Source: Anarhynchus alexandrinus (Eukaryota; Chordata; Aves; Charadriiformes; Charadriidae). From it: DNA of 64,000 nt. The notes below the pieces were generated by a model. That model searched no databases, had not been told where the DNA came from, and saw only the letters and a program-made list of their open reading frames with translations. Below are positions 1 through 12,100 of the stretch, piece after piece. Each line of letters starts with the position of its first letter. Position 1 is the stretch's first letter. The stretch spans positions 1,479,376 through 1,543,375 of the forward strand of contig VUYV01000214.1 in the NCBI GenBank assembly GCA_008711295.1, given 5' to 3'. A program made the position numbers and the translations under genes.

Positions 1-2486
1 ACTCTCAAAGTAGGATGTTTGCCCAAGAGATGAGAACAAAGCACTGAGCGCTTGTGGTTCTTAAAGTTCCCATGATGTATTTGCAGAAGCTGAAGGTGTT
101 AATCCTGGTGGCCTGGCCAAACTGCTGCTTGAATGATTGCATTATGGATTCTCCTTCACCTCTGCTGCAACTGCATTTGGCTCTGCAATTCATTCCTAGC
201 CTTAATAATTTTGTAATGTTGCTGAGTTTTGTAAAATACTGCATTGCTTTGCTCATTGTTCTCCATGTATTCAAGGCTCAGATACTCCAGCTTGGACGTG
301 TAGATATGGCATAGTAACTGTTCTTCCATACTTTCCTATACCAGTGGAGTTAAAGCGGGACACTTTCACTGGGCCTGCCTTCTAAAGTCTATATCTATGT
401 AAGTCTAAATCACTTATATATCCTAGCGCTGCAAATATCAGAAACTGTATTTCAGTTATGTGTAGGTAGACCCTCCAGTCACAGAGATTCTCTCCTGTGC
501 CTGGATATTTCCTCACTGCGTGGGACTTGATGCTGAAGAAACATTTTCCTCTCTTGTAGCTTGGGAATTTACAGTCCCACTTAGCTAGGCAAATCAGTGT
601 CCTTTGCTTAAAAGTAGTTCTTGAACTTGATTACGTTTTTTTCAACTCTGTTTCCAAGAATCTGTCATAGCAGTGAGTTACATCAGTACCTAACTGGAAT
701 AACAGAGAACAAATGGTTCTGCCCATATGAAAGGAGCAGTTGTATGGTATTTTATTAATCAAAAGGATCATCTTTGGCAATGAGATGTGGTTCCTTGTTA
801 CTACAGGTACAAGGTCAGATACTTTCATGAAATTTTTTGTGAAAATAGCTTTTTTCCTCCTCTGCCTATCTCTATGACAAAAAAAAAAGTGTTTTCTTGT
901 GAAATGTGTTTCCATACATTAGCAAATACAATGTTTTGGACAAACATAAAACTATCTAATGCTGCAATGACTACTGCTTATGGTAAAACTCTTCCTTTTC
1001 CTTTTTTTGATAGTGCCCAGTTCTGCTTACATTTTATTTGATTGACTTCTTTGACCTACGCTGTCTATATTTGACATCTTACTGTGCTGGAATTTAAATA
1101 ACCTGTGCTGTCCTATGAAATTAAATCAAGACTTGCGTTGGCAGGCACTCTCATTTAAGTAAGCCTTTTCCCTGATTGTCTTCCATTGCACTGCTACATG
1201 GCCAAGAAGACAGCCTGAAATAATGAGAGCTAATCGTCAGCTGCAGGAGGAATCTGCCTAGTTTTTTGTTCTCCCTTGGGCTAATTAAGCTCTGATTTTA
1301 AGGCAAGACATTATTCTGTTTCAGCTTGGCATTTACAAACCTCCATTTGTTTTGAGGTATGATGCAACAGAAGATGCTATAGGTTAAGCATGACTGTTTT
1401 CATTAAGTAAAACAATCCTTTTTTTTTTCTTTTTCTTTAGTGCTGACCTAATAGAATGCATTTTTTGCATTTTTCTTTTATTTTTGTTTTACACTTTAAT
1501 GTGTTAACTACGAAGTGTAAGACTGGATTAACCAAGACACCACAATTTTAGTTAGGGAGTTGGGCTGCTCTAGTTAACGAAGTATCTGCAGATAAATATG
1601 ATTATTGTTAACTAGAACTAGAACTGAAGGTTTTAGTAGCAGCAGTCAAATGACCATCCACCACAGTAATAATTTCAGGTTGGACTGATTAGTAAGAGGA
1701 CTATATCTTTGAAAGCAACTGGAAGTGTTTACATTGCAATGTTAAGCACTTTGGGAATTGTACACATGTGTGTACAGTTACTCAGGGATATGGAGAGACT
1801 ATTTTTTTCTCTGTGTCATTGTTAGAACCATTTGCACTCCATGACAGCTATTTTTAGTTCGTCTGTTAGGCACAGTCCAAGGAGAGGAAGTTTTGATATG
1901 TCACTGTTGCCTTCTTGAGGATAGGTTTTTGGGAAGCAAGGCTACTATTGATTTCAAATGCATAATCAAAAATGAAATAAAGCATCATAATTCTGGTAAA
2001 GAATCTTTTTTACAGCAATGTATTCTAGTTATTTCTGCTATCTTTTTCCCTTCAGAGAGCATGAATTAGGATTCAAGGCAAAGATTTGTTCAATGTAATA
2101 ATTGTACTTTCATAAAAATCAAGTGGAATCTTTATTTCAAAGCTCATGACATAGATGGTCCCAGTTCAGCTGGGTTCAGGAAAACGGTTAGAAGAGGATC
2201 TGTGAATGGCAACTCAGAAAGTCAGCACTGATCCAGTGGCCTCAAAAGTAAGCTTAAATTAGAAGTGTGAAAACATTAGAAAATAATGCCTTTTATAAAG
2301 AAACTTAGTGAGATTTTTCATTACAATGCTCAGTTTTTAGAGATGCAGGAAGACTGATTTATTTACTTTATTAATGTGTCATTGTTTTCTACATTTATGC
2401 ATGCCAGTTTATTGAGAAGTTATTCCTTCTTTGCTTTGATTCAAGAGGTTGGTGAATGTCAAGTGGCAATGGACACCACAGAGGCC
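1..2486. other. Non-coding DNA, no gene recognised
   Basis: This is AT-rich single-copy-looking sequence. The open frames here are all under 100 codons and none has a recognisable domain. The only internal structure seen is one copy (1585-1630) of a short dispersed repeat whose partner is at 4843-4888. Confidence 0.6.
1585..1630 (+). repeat. Short dispersed repeat, copy 1
   Basis: About 46 bp beginning tctgcagataaata match 4843-4888 in the same orientation with roughly four mismatches. The flanks of the two copies do not resemble each other. The family is not recognised; it may be a fragment of an old interspersed element. Confidence 0.5.
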
Positions 2487-3003
2487 ATAGAATAGAATCA
2501 TAGAATCACAGAATGGTTTGGCTTGGAAAGAGCCTTAAAGATCATCTACTCCAATCCCTCTGCCATGGGCGGGGACACCTTCCACTAGACCAGGTTGCTC
2601 AGAGCCCCATCCAACCTGGCCTTGAACACCTCCAGGAATGGAACATCCACAACTTCCCTGGGCAATTTGTTCCAGTGTCTCACCACCCTCCCAGTAAAGA
2701 ATTTCTTCCTAATACCTAGTCTAAATCTACCGCCTTTCATTTTAAAACCATTACCTCTTGTCCTATCAGTACACTCCCTGATAAAGATTCCCTCCCCATC
2801 TTTCCTGTAGATCCCCTTTAAGTAGTGGAAGGCTGCTATCAGGTCTTCCCGGAGCCTTCTCTTCTCCAGGCTGAACAACCCCAACTCTCTCAGCCTGTCC
2901 TCATAGTGGAGATGCCCAGCCCCCTGATTGTCTTTGCGGCCCTCCTCTGGACTCACTTGATCAGGTCCATGTCTTTCTTATATTGGTGGCCCCAGAAGGG
3001 CCA
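2487..3003 (-). mobile_element. CR1 LINE 3' fragment (minus strand)
   Basis: This is a 5'-truncated CR1 non-LTR retrotransposon read on the minus strand. On the + strand it opens with the reverse complement of the CR1 3' terminal repeat (agaatcatagaatcacagaa). It then runs through the 3' UTR into the last ~120 codons of the reverse-transcriptase ORF. The minus-strand frame at 2585-2956 is open and holds the CR1 C-terminal signatures [23 protein letters not shown] and VVRHWNKLPREVVD. The catalytic RT core is missing, as is usual for 5'-truncated copies, so it cannot move by itself. The homology fades near 3003. Confidence 0.93.
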
Positions 3004-3353
3004 TGCATTACTTACAAGGTAACTGTCTCATACTGTTAACAAAGCTAGGTCCTGGGTACACAGGCTTTGGAAAGAAGAACAGTGCTGTGGAAACTGGGGG
3101 TTGAATGACTTGGAATGCTTTCTTTCGGTCAGGCAGCCCTGACCAAAGTAGGGTACTGGATGAACTTCATCTGTAGGGTACTGGATAAAACAACCTGCTT
3201 AGATGTTCCTGTTAGATAACTTCTGAATGAGTCCTTGACTTTGTAGGGTACCTAAAAATTCCACGATGCTCCTGATGGAAATACCAAATTCAGCTGTCTC
3301 ATCAGAGTATTTAAATAGTTACCTGAGATCCACACTTCATTCAGATATCACAA

Positions 3354-3715
3354 ATCATTGTGGTTAGAAAAAACCTCAGAAGATAATCTAGTCCAACTGC
3401 CATTCAAAGCTGGGAGGCTGGTCAGGCCTTCTCCAGTTAGGTTGTGAATATCACCGAGGATGGGGACTCCACAACCTCTCCAGACAACCTGTGCCAGTGT
3501 TGAACAAGCCTTCTAGTAAAAAAACCTTTTTCTTATGTTGAAATAGACTATCCTGTATTTCAGTTTGTACCCATTGCCTCTCATCTCTTCACTGGAAACC
3601 ACTGGGAAGGGTATGGCTCTGTTTTCTTCATCCCTCCTATCAGGTATGTATACACATTGGTAAGATCCCCCCGAGCCTTTCCTTCTTGAGGCAAATTCCT
3701 CTTCAAATTTTCCCA
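3354..3715 (-). mobile_element. Older diverged CR1 LINE 3' fragment (minus strand)
   Basis: This second CR1 piece lies 350 bp from the first, in the same orientation, but is clearly more diverged. The + strand shows the reverse complement of a CR1 tail (tagtccaactgcc, then cctctccagacaacctgtgccag). The minus frame at 3513-3716 keeps the EEMRGNGYKLKYR and NIRKRFFY signatures of the RT C-terminus. It lacks the young-family terminal repeats. I infer an older subfamily than the 2487-3003 copy; a RepeatMasker run would name it. Confidence 0.85.
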
Positions 3716-5107
3716 TGCTGTTTTACTAGTGTTGCAATGCAGTTACAACGTGGGCATTTTAGTACAAAATGTGTGTTCTGTACCTGGTTTTCACTGCCCA
3801 TGGGGTTCTAAAACCATTCCAAATTAAAATGTAGAGTACAGTTACCCTCTAGGTACTGCTGGATTAACTTCACCAATACTTGCAAAATGTCTGTTAGATC
3901 TACATCTACCAGATACCCTATGAAACTTCTCTGTTCTTCATGGCCTTTGATAAATTATTTCTGGTCATCTGCCTCCCTTCACTCAAACACGCACTACCAT
4001 GTGCTGAACGTGCTTTGTCCTTTGGTTTATTTGTTCCTTCAGTGAGTCCACATAGACATCTGCACTGAAGGATAATCTCTCTTTCCATCTCACATTTGTA
4101 GCAATGTTTCTTCCAGCACAAGTTACTTCAAGTGTTCATCAGACACTCTTAAGAAACTGTATTTTTTTATAATTCTAGCTGTTTGCATGTGCTTTATATG
4201 CAAGAGCTTGTGTGTGGCATATGTCCTTCTAATCATATATGTTCCTTAGGCCTTCTAAGTATAACATATTTAGTCCTTCTTCCTGCTTGCTGGTTTTGGC
4301 ATTTACAATTAGCTTCATCACTTTATATATATATATAAAAAATCAAATATTTAGAATTTATTCATTTTTTTCAGCAGTTTGTTTAACATGTGTTGTTTGA
4401 GGAAAATTAAAATTTTTCTCATTTGGATAGGTTCTCAGAAAATAGTTCTTGTAAAATATAATTGGTTTTCAGTATTTTAACCAGTTCGTAAACTAACTTG
4501 TCACAGGGTATATCTATAAGTAGACATACTAATGACATCATCAGTCATCTTTGCCTGCACAGGCATTCTTTGGTGGGAAAGTTTAAAAAGAAAATACATC
4601 TCATTGATCAGGGAGTCGTGGCTCCTCCTATGATGTGTTTTTTCAGTGTTCTTGACAGTAGACATATTTCCATATCTTTAGAAAACAGCATTACTGTGGT
4701 CAAGAGGTTATATCACAGATTGACAGCCTACTTCTGCATTTGACCTTGTTCTATCCCTGTTCTGGGAAAAAAATTGTATCCTCTTTTTTCACTTACAAAA
4801 CTGACATAATAACACTCACCAATTTTGTAAAGTTCCTTAATGTCTGCAGATAAATACGATTATTGTTAGCTAGAACTAGAACAGAAAGCTGTATACTTTT
4901 TACAGGAAACTGAATGATAGTGGTTTTATCTTGGCAGATCAGAATAGATCTGTAACTGAAAGGATAAATAAAAAGAAAATTATCTTGAAAGATGTTGACC
5001 ACAAGGTAGAGTCAAGAATCAGTATATTGGACCCCATATGAAGTGCAGTAAGTTTATTTGCAATTTTTACACATTCGTGAACACTGCTATATGTAATCAC
5101 CCCAAGT
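3716..5107. other. Non-coding DNA with a short TA repeat
   Basis: No gene is recognised. A short (TA)n tract lies at 4323-4340. The second copy of the dispersed ~46-bp repeat lies at 4843-4888. Open frames are short and unremarkable. Confidence 0.55.
4843..4888 (+). repeat. Short dispersed repeat, copy 2
   Basis: This is the partner of 1585-1630, in the same orientation, sharing the core attattgtta-ctagaactagaac with one substitution in the gap. The copies are 3.26 kb apart, with CR1 insertions between them. Confidence 0.5.
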
Positions 5108-5320
5108 TCATAGAATCATAGAATGGTTTAGGTTGGAAAGGACCTTGAAGATCATCGAGTTCCAACCCCCCTGCCATAGGCAGGGACACCTCCCACTAGA
5201 CCAGGTTGCCCAAGGCCACGTCCAGCCTGGCCTTGAACACCTCCAGGGATGGGGCCTCAACAACCTCTCTGGGCAACCTGTTCCAGTGCCTTACCACCCT
5301 CAAAGTGAAAAACTTCCTAA
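5108..5320 (-). mobile_element. CR1 LINE 3' fragment (minus strand)
   Basis: This is a short CR1 piece. The + strand starts with tcatagaatcatagaatggtt, the reverse complement of a young CR1 3' end. It continues through the 3' UTR and the end of the RT ORF (gggcaacctgttccagtgcc). It stops abruptly at a small tandem repeat (5313-5373). Terminal repeats and sequence are well preserved, so it looks younger than the 3354-3715 copy. Confidence 0.92.
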
Positions 5321-5373
5321 AGTTGTATAACACCTTCCTAAGTTGTATAACACCTTCCTAAGTTGTATAACAC
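5313..5373 (+). repeat. 20-bp tandem repeat, three units
   Basis: Three head-to-tail units of cttcctaagttgtataacac lie at 5313-5333 (21 nt, one extra a), 5334-5353 and 5354-5373. The first unit begins inside CR1 sequence, where an aatttcttcctaata-like stretch is expected, so the expansion arose at the CR1 truncation edge. The two later units are identical, suggesting recent slippage. Confidence 0.9.
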
Positions 5374-5819
5374 CTTACAGTTAATGGGACTGATAGCACC
5401 CAGGCCAGACTGGGTTATGTTGACGGAGGTGCTCTCTCCTCACCCTGGTCCACCCCAAACTTGTTTTCAGCCATACAAGCTTGCCTTCTGCTTTCTGTCA
5501 CTGAAATGTAATGAAGTTCTCACTGCAGTTAATACACACACACTCTCTCTCTCTCCCCCCTTCGGCAATAGCCAGACCATAGGTAATATAAATCACTGAG
5601 AACACAAGAACTGATGGAAATTCCACAAATAAAGGGATGATGCGGGAAGCTGAAATGCAAATTACTTGTTTGCTTTATTGCTTGTATTGCCATAACACTC
5701 CAGCCTTATTCTGCAGATCGTATGTGCTGGCTGTCAATTAGGGTAGCCAAGCTCCAGGTGTCACAGTCAGATGCCCCAGTCTGCTGTCTTTGGTGGTTCG
5801 TTAGATGAATGCTAGACAT
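5374..5819. other. Non-coding DNA with a compound microsatellite
   Basis: No gene is recognised. A compound microsatellite (AC)n(CT)n(C)n spans about 5534-5560. Confidence 0.6.
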
Positions 5820-6134
5820 TCAGGATGCCAGGGGGATGGGACCAGTCTTTTCTCAGTGGTGCCCAGTGATAGAACAAGAGGTAACGGGCACAAACTTGAA
5901 CATAGGAAGTTCCATCTTAACATGAGGAGGAACTTCTTTACTTTGAGGGTGGCAGAGCACTGGAACAGGCTGCCCAGAGATGTTGTGGAGTCTCCCACTC
6001 TGGAGACATTCAAAACCTGCCTGGACCCTGTCCTGTGCAACCTGCTGTAGGTGACCCTGCTCTGGTGGGGGTGTTGGACTAGATGATCTCTGGAGGTCCC
6101 TTCCAACCCTGACCATTCTGTGATTCTGTGATTT
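5820..6134 (+). mobile_element. CR1 LINE 3' fragment (plus strand)
   Basis: This is a 5'-truncated CR1 in plus orientation. It contains the end of the RT ORF in an open frame ([19 protein letters not shown], then [15 protein letters not shown]) followed by the short 3' UTR. It ends in the terminal repeats attctgtgattctgtgatt at about 6115-6133. It belongs to the same variant group as the 22594-23500 copy: both share the RVAEHW and LDPVLCNLL signatures, unlike the VVRHWN/GALSNLV copies elsewhere in the window. Confidence 0.93.
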
Positions 6135-9100
6135 TAGCAACAGGAATTCCCCACTTTTTCTGACATGGGCAGTTTAATCCAGGTCTGTTGCACCATACAT
6201 TTCTGAATCTTCTGTATGCCTTTCGTGTAGAGTGGGTAGTGATGGCATTTCTAAGGCTTATTTGAAGCTTATGAAACCCATGCCCTTTAGTCAGGGATTT
6301 AGTTAGCAGTGGGGTTTTGTTAGAGTTTTTTTGTTAGAGGTGGGGTTTTGTTTTTTATAATTATGCCACATTCAAGACTTGAAACAATTGCTTGAAACAA
6401 TTAAGTTTTACCATGCTCATTAGGACTCCCTGTGTTTCAAAGATGTTATCAGGTTGTATGACATCGGTAATTACTCTGTAATATCGGCCTCTTCAGTCCT
6501 GCTGAAGTATTTTGATTTTTCTTTCTCCCTCACTCAGTCAGCTTCCTGGCTGTGCCACATTGTGCCACGAGCAGCCTGTTGTTATAAACACTGCAGAAAC
6601 ACCACTGCGCACAGACAGCCTATTGACAGCTGAGAGGCAACCCAGAAGATAATTACTAACATTGCTTGGACAAAAGAAAAAAAAAAAACCAAAACATAGC
6701 CAGACAAGGAAGGATATGTTTTTATGAAAGCAGACAGTCTTAATTCCAAAATTAATTGTGTGTCTCCATTCGCTGATAATTAAAGGGGGAGGGAGGACTG
6801 AAGCAGTGCATTTCCCTTTATTCTATAATTTACCTTATCAGAAAAATGTGCTCACATGTAACAAGACAGGTTTGGAGGATGGATCATCTGGCTTTGTTTT
6901 GGAGATGTAAGCAACAGCGAAGGAGAGGTTTAGAACCAAACGACTCCAAGGAGATTTGTATCCACCAAGCTTTCAATGGCGTTACGTGACTAAGAAGTAT
7001 CTTCCTGCATTCATTCCGAGTAACGTTAAATGTGGTCATATCTCCAGAATAGCTCAGCAAAGTGCGTGAAAGCAGCTCCCAGCTGCATCAGCAGAGAGGG
7101 CAAACCGTAACTTGTTAAGTCTGTCAGCACCTCAACTCCAATCTGTGAAACAGATTACTGAGACAAAGAGTCCGTGCTATTTAAAGTGCAAAGGAGACTG
7201 CCAAAAGGTTTCTAGTTTTGCTGAACCAAGTCAAAAGAAGGTGGTACTCAGGTGTAGAGCTGATAGCCCGAGGGTACATAGTTTTGAATTTGCTCTTTCG
7301 CACATTGGGAAAATACATCCTTTAGGATAAGGAACAAAGCCAGAAAGATTCTGTAGCCAATTTTGGAGAGCAGAATCATACACCCACTCTGTCCCTTGCT
7401 TCACTGTTGCGTCCATCCTGTCTTCACACCAAAGAGGGGACTGGTAGATGCTGCTGTGGAGCAATACTTAGTGCTGCACGGGGAGTTAATATGACTCTTG
7501 CAAGTTTCTAAATGCCCCAAAGAGCTCCTGCTATTCCTCAGTTCAAAGACACAGCATGAGTTCCAGCTGCATTTTGAACCATGCACACTCGTAAAATAGA
7601 GCTGGCAAAAGATTCAATCTGCACATATAAAATAGCTTTATTTTAAAACAGAAAATCATGACCAAATCACGACTTTTTGCTACCTTTAAAATAGTATTTC
7701 ACTACTACTGTGTGTCAACAGTATTAAGAGAATGCGACATGCTAATTGTTATTTCTGATAAATATAGGTCTAAAAATTATTATTGGACAGTTAGCTGAGA
7801 AAAAGAGTCTGGAAGTGTTGGGGGAAAAAAGAAGAGAAAAAAAGAGCCTATCATTCCATATCTTCCTGTTCCTGATAACTCTTTCTTCAGCTGGACTTTC
7901 CTGTAGTTGCAAAATACAAAATTCAGATTTTCATTCTGTACAGGTTCTCATATCAAGTTCACTGCCAGATTGGCACTATGCAATGTGACTAATTTCTGTC
8001 ACATGTTGTTTGTTAGCTTGGCATGTTAGCCCTGGCAATATTCTTGTCCATAGCTCTAGAAATTGAATTTAGTACAATAACAGTAGTGCTTAAAGTCTGA
8101 AATGAAAAGCAGCCCAGTATCAGGAAGGTGTATTCGGTGCAGTACCACTCATGTAAATATAGTCTGGAGGGCTGGAGGGGTAGTGCTCACAACAGTCACT
8201 GAGAAGTTACATATGAATTAATTCTCTCACTCTCGTGACTATTTAGTTTGACTTCATGAAACTGGATGAAACAGTTGTCCCAATTCATATGGTCAAGTAG
8301 TTTAACTTGGTTGATACAGCAATTTAGTATAAGCAATCCTCATCTAGATTTAGAGAGGTGTACACGTTTATAGACATGTAAGGGAATCATCACTTTAACA
8401 GTACAAGGAATCTTTATATTGGCACAATTACCCTTATGTGAAAGCTTATATGCATATAAGTATTTCAGTAAAAATATTAGAACCTTAGCCACATTAGTTA
8501 CATTGTGAAAAGCAGTAAGAATGAATCTCTTGATATTCATCCCCAATGGAAATAAAGGTCAGAATTACACTTGCATTTTGGAAAAAAGAATACAGAGTCA
8601 GCAATAAATCAGAAGCAGTAAAAGGAAAGTGATATTTTATAACCATATCCTTTCTATTTCCGCTTTTTAATGCCTTTATTTTGGTTTGAATTTCTGTGTT
8701 GAATCATTTTAAAGGGTAGCTTACATCTGCCATAATGCAATAGAACAGTATTTTTCCTCGAAGGAGTACTTGAAATTGAACTGCTTCCTTTACACAAAAA
8801 AAACTCACCGTAAAATTTCAATGATTTTAAACATGAAAAAGGGAAAGCAGTAACAGTGATTACAGCGTTTGGATCAGGTGTGTTGAATATTTCGTTTGAA
8901 AGGAGTGCAATCCTTATGATGCATGAATGCCATCCTTGGCAAAGCCAAAAAACTTGTCTCAGATCATGAAGTCTGCTTTTCTGTTGTTGCAAGTAACACT
9001 GTCATACAATCTGCTTACCTCTATAAACTCTGTGAAGTAGGACCTGTGTGTTTTTCGGCATGTACGACATTCTCTCTTTTCTAGAGGCTGTAATATGGAA

Positions 9101-12100
9101 GCATATCAAAACTGCAACAGTTTTCTTCAGATTTTTTTCTTTAAATGCCGGTTGACTGAAATGTCTCTTGGTTGGCTGATAAGGAATTATGATTCCTGTG
9201 GGGAAAGAAGGTCAAAGCATTACATTTTACTAAATGGATAAGCATTTGTTACACTTAGGAAGGTCAGTCCAGTATTCAATGTCATTACTGCAGAAACACA
9301 GTGTATTTAACTTAAACAGGGAATCAGATTTCTTCCTGGGTGGACTCATCTACATCCAGTGCCATAGTGAAAAGGACTAACATTTTTTAAAATGACTAAT
9401 GATATTTTGTATCTAAGCTGACATCTTAAAGAAACTTGATGTCTGGAAGCTGTGGGTCATCTGTCATTAGAAAAAATATCCTACTTCAGGTTTCCAAGGG
9501 GTGGAAAGAACACACATGTGTCAATGGGTTTTGGGAGAAGTGCTGTTTCAGCTGTGCATAGGTACTCACATGTTCACTTCTAAACAAAATCTCCTGTGTA
9601 ACCAGTGAAAAAATGAATATAGTAAATACACGCCCTTCAATAGGGCTCCTATTAGATTGTTTATCATTTGGGTTACATCAAGATGTCATTGTGCTGGTCA
9701 TAATGGAAAACCAAAGAGTGTAAGTCTGATAAATGACACAAGAGAGTAAATATTAACTCTGTTTAACAGCAAAGAAATTGACTCATGAGTATATTATTGC
9801 AATCCCAGAGCTGCCCACTCTTATGATGTTAATTGCCTGTCAAACTTATGCTGACTCAGACTCTGAGAGAATTAAGGTGTTTAAGGCCTCACAGAACCGA
9901 GCCTTTTCCTGTTGGGTTCTTGTTGACGTTGCAGTATTTGAACAAGATAAAATAAAGTCACCTCTGCTGCAAAACTCTCAGCTCCGCTGTAGACCATGCA
10001 GGACACTCATTACCATGTTGTCATGGCAAATTGCACATGTAGGATTATGCTCTTTTACCATGACTGTGTCATTATTTTCATACCTTTTCCTCAGTAGTGG
10101 GATACAGAATTTCCACATCCTTTGGATCATTGTCAGGGTTTAAATTACTTGTAACAGCAGTGGAAAGTTAGTATTTTACATCTTTTGAAAGAAGGTAGCA
10201 GCTCTTTAGTACCAAATACCTTTCTAATATCCATGCTTAAAGTATGCTCTGCTTTTGTTCTAAGCTGTGTTCAATGTTCTTTCCAAAAGCCTTTCCTGGT
10301 TTACTTTCTAAAACTAAAGACACTTTTCTGAGTCAGCATTTTAATCTCATGTCACCTTGCAGTAGATTTTAGTTTGTAATGAATTTGCTTTGACTCTATA
10401 GACAGGTGTTTTGAGTTTGTCAAAGTGAGATACTAGGGTTTTGAGCAAATATTTTGAACAAGCAGTGCGACTCGTACCTATCAGAACTAATCCTTGGGGA
10501 CTGGTGGCTCAGACAAGTATGAATGTTACATTATCTAAATAGAACTAATTGAAACATTTGCAGTCTTTCTTCAGTTGTTTGCACCCTACTTCGTTATTTT
10601 TTAATAATTAAAAAAGAAGTATTTGATACTGAGCTTCACTGAGCTCAACAGTAGTTTATGGATTACTTACTCCAAGACGTAGTGAAAAATATTACCACGC
10701 ACTCTTTAAGAATAGCAGAATCTTTTCTTATGGAGGACTGGCCGAATCCTGGAAACATTACTTACATGCTGTGTGCTAGTAAAATAATGTAATCTGTTTC
10801 TATGTCTGAGGTTTGACGGAGGGCAACTGAAGACACTACTCTTCTAAAATAGGAAATCTACTTAGAAGACCTCCAAATAATTTGTTTCAAAGATATTTGT
10901 CTTAATGGATTAGATTTACAGTCTCCAGAGGAAGATGAAGAGTGCAAAGCCACGCATTAATTTTCATTTCAGATCCAGATCTAAGCTGGCACGGTAGTTT
11001 TCATTCCCAATGGTTTTGCAAACACTGGAGAGTATGGGGTTTTGTTTCCTTGGTAGTTTTTTTAGTGGAGAGGCAGAGCTCTGGATAGTTCATTCAAGTT
11101 TACTGATAATTTGCTTTTTAGTTTGGATTCCAAATATAATTTGAAGTTGATGCACAGAACCAGTAGATAAGTAATAATTGCAGCTCTTCTGCCTCTCATC
11201 ATTTACTTACAGACCTCTTATTGTATCTAATAAGCAGCGCAGCCAAAAGTTCATCCAATATTGCCATTCCAGGACATTCCAAAACTGCAAGCCAGAAACC
11301 TCAAAAATCACAAAATATTACATTATTATGATTAATTTAAAATTCTTCCATGTTTCTTTCCAAGTTTTGAATCTCAGACATCGTGCCTTGCAAGTTTTTC
11401 TAGAGCTCTGGGAACTGGACGTATCCCCTTAAGGAAAGCATTAATTCTTACATAGAGTAGTAAATGTTCATTAGTCACTTCAGAGGTCTAATCTCATACC
11501 TATAAACAAGCATGTTCAGAATGAGCGCCCAAATTTGCTTTTTATGTGCAATATTTTATATACTTCTGTATGTCATGGGTAGCATGCAGATTACTTTTAA
11601 AATTTGGCATATTCACCTCCCAGAATTCTTTGAGGCATGATTGCTGTTTGAAAAAGGGTTTCATATCTCAATAGGAGATTTTCTGTGGAGAAAATACGAT
11701 TCTGACCATCAGCGCCGTGGTCCAAAATAATTTGTCCTGTCTTTTGAATTAGTGTTGGTTGCCAGATAGAATGAATATATTTTTATGACCTTATTTTTAT
11801 TATTTGTTGCTAGGTAACCTATTGTTTTGCAGCCTAGCAAGAGTCCAGTCAAATTCAAGTATTAAACTGCTAACAACCATTTTGTTAGATTATTGACCCC
11901 CCTCTGTTTCATCTCTGACTAATTTTCAAGAGATTGTTTTTTAATTCATTCTGCCACATGATGATTAGCATTGTCAAATATTTAATATCTGCTTTCAAAC
12001 TGAGAGAATAACCAATCTTGGAGATTTTTGTTATTGCTTCCATAGGTTCAGTGAGTTGCTGACGTGAAGGTAATTCTGTTCTTTCTGTGGAGACCATGAG

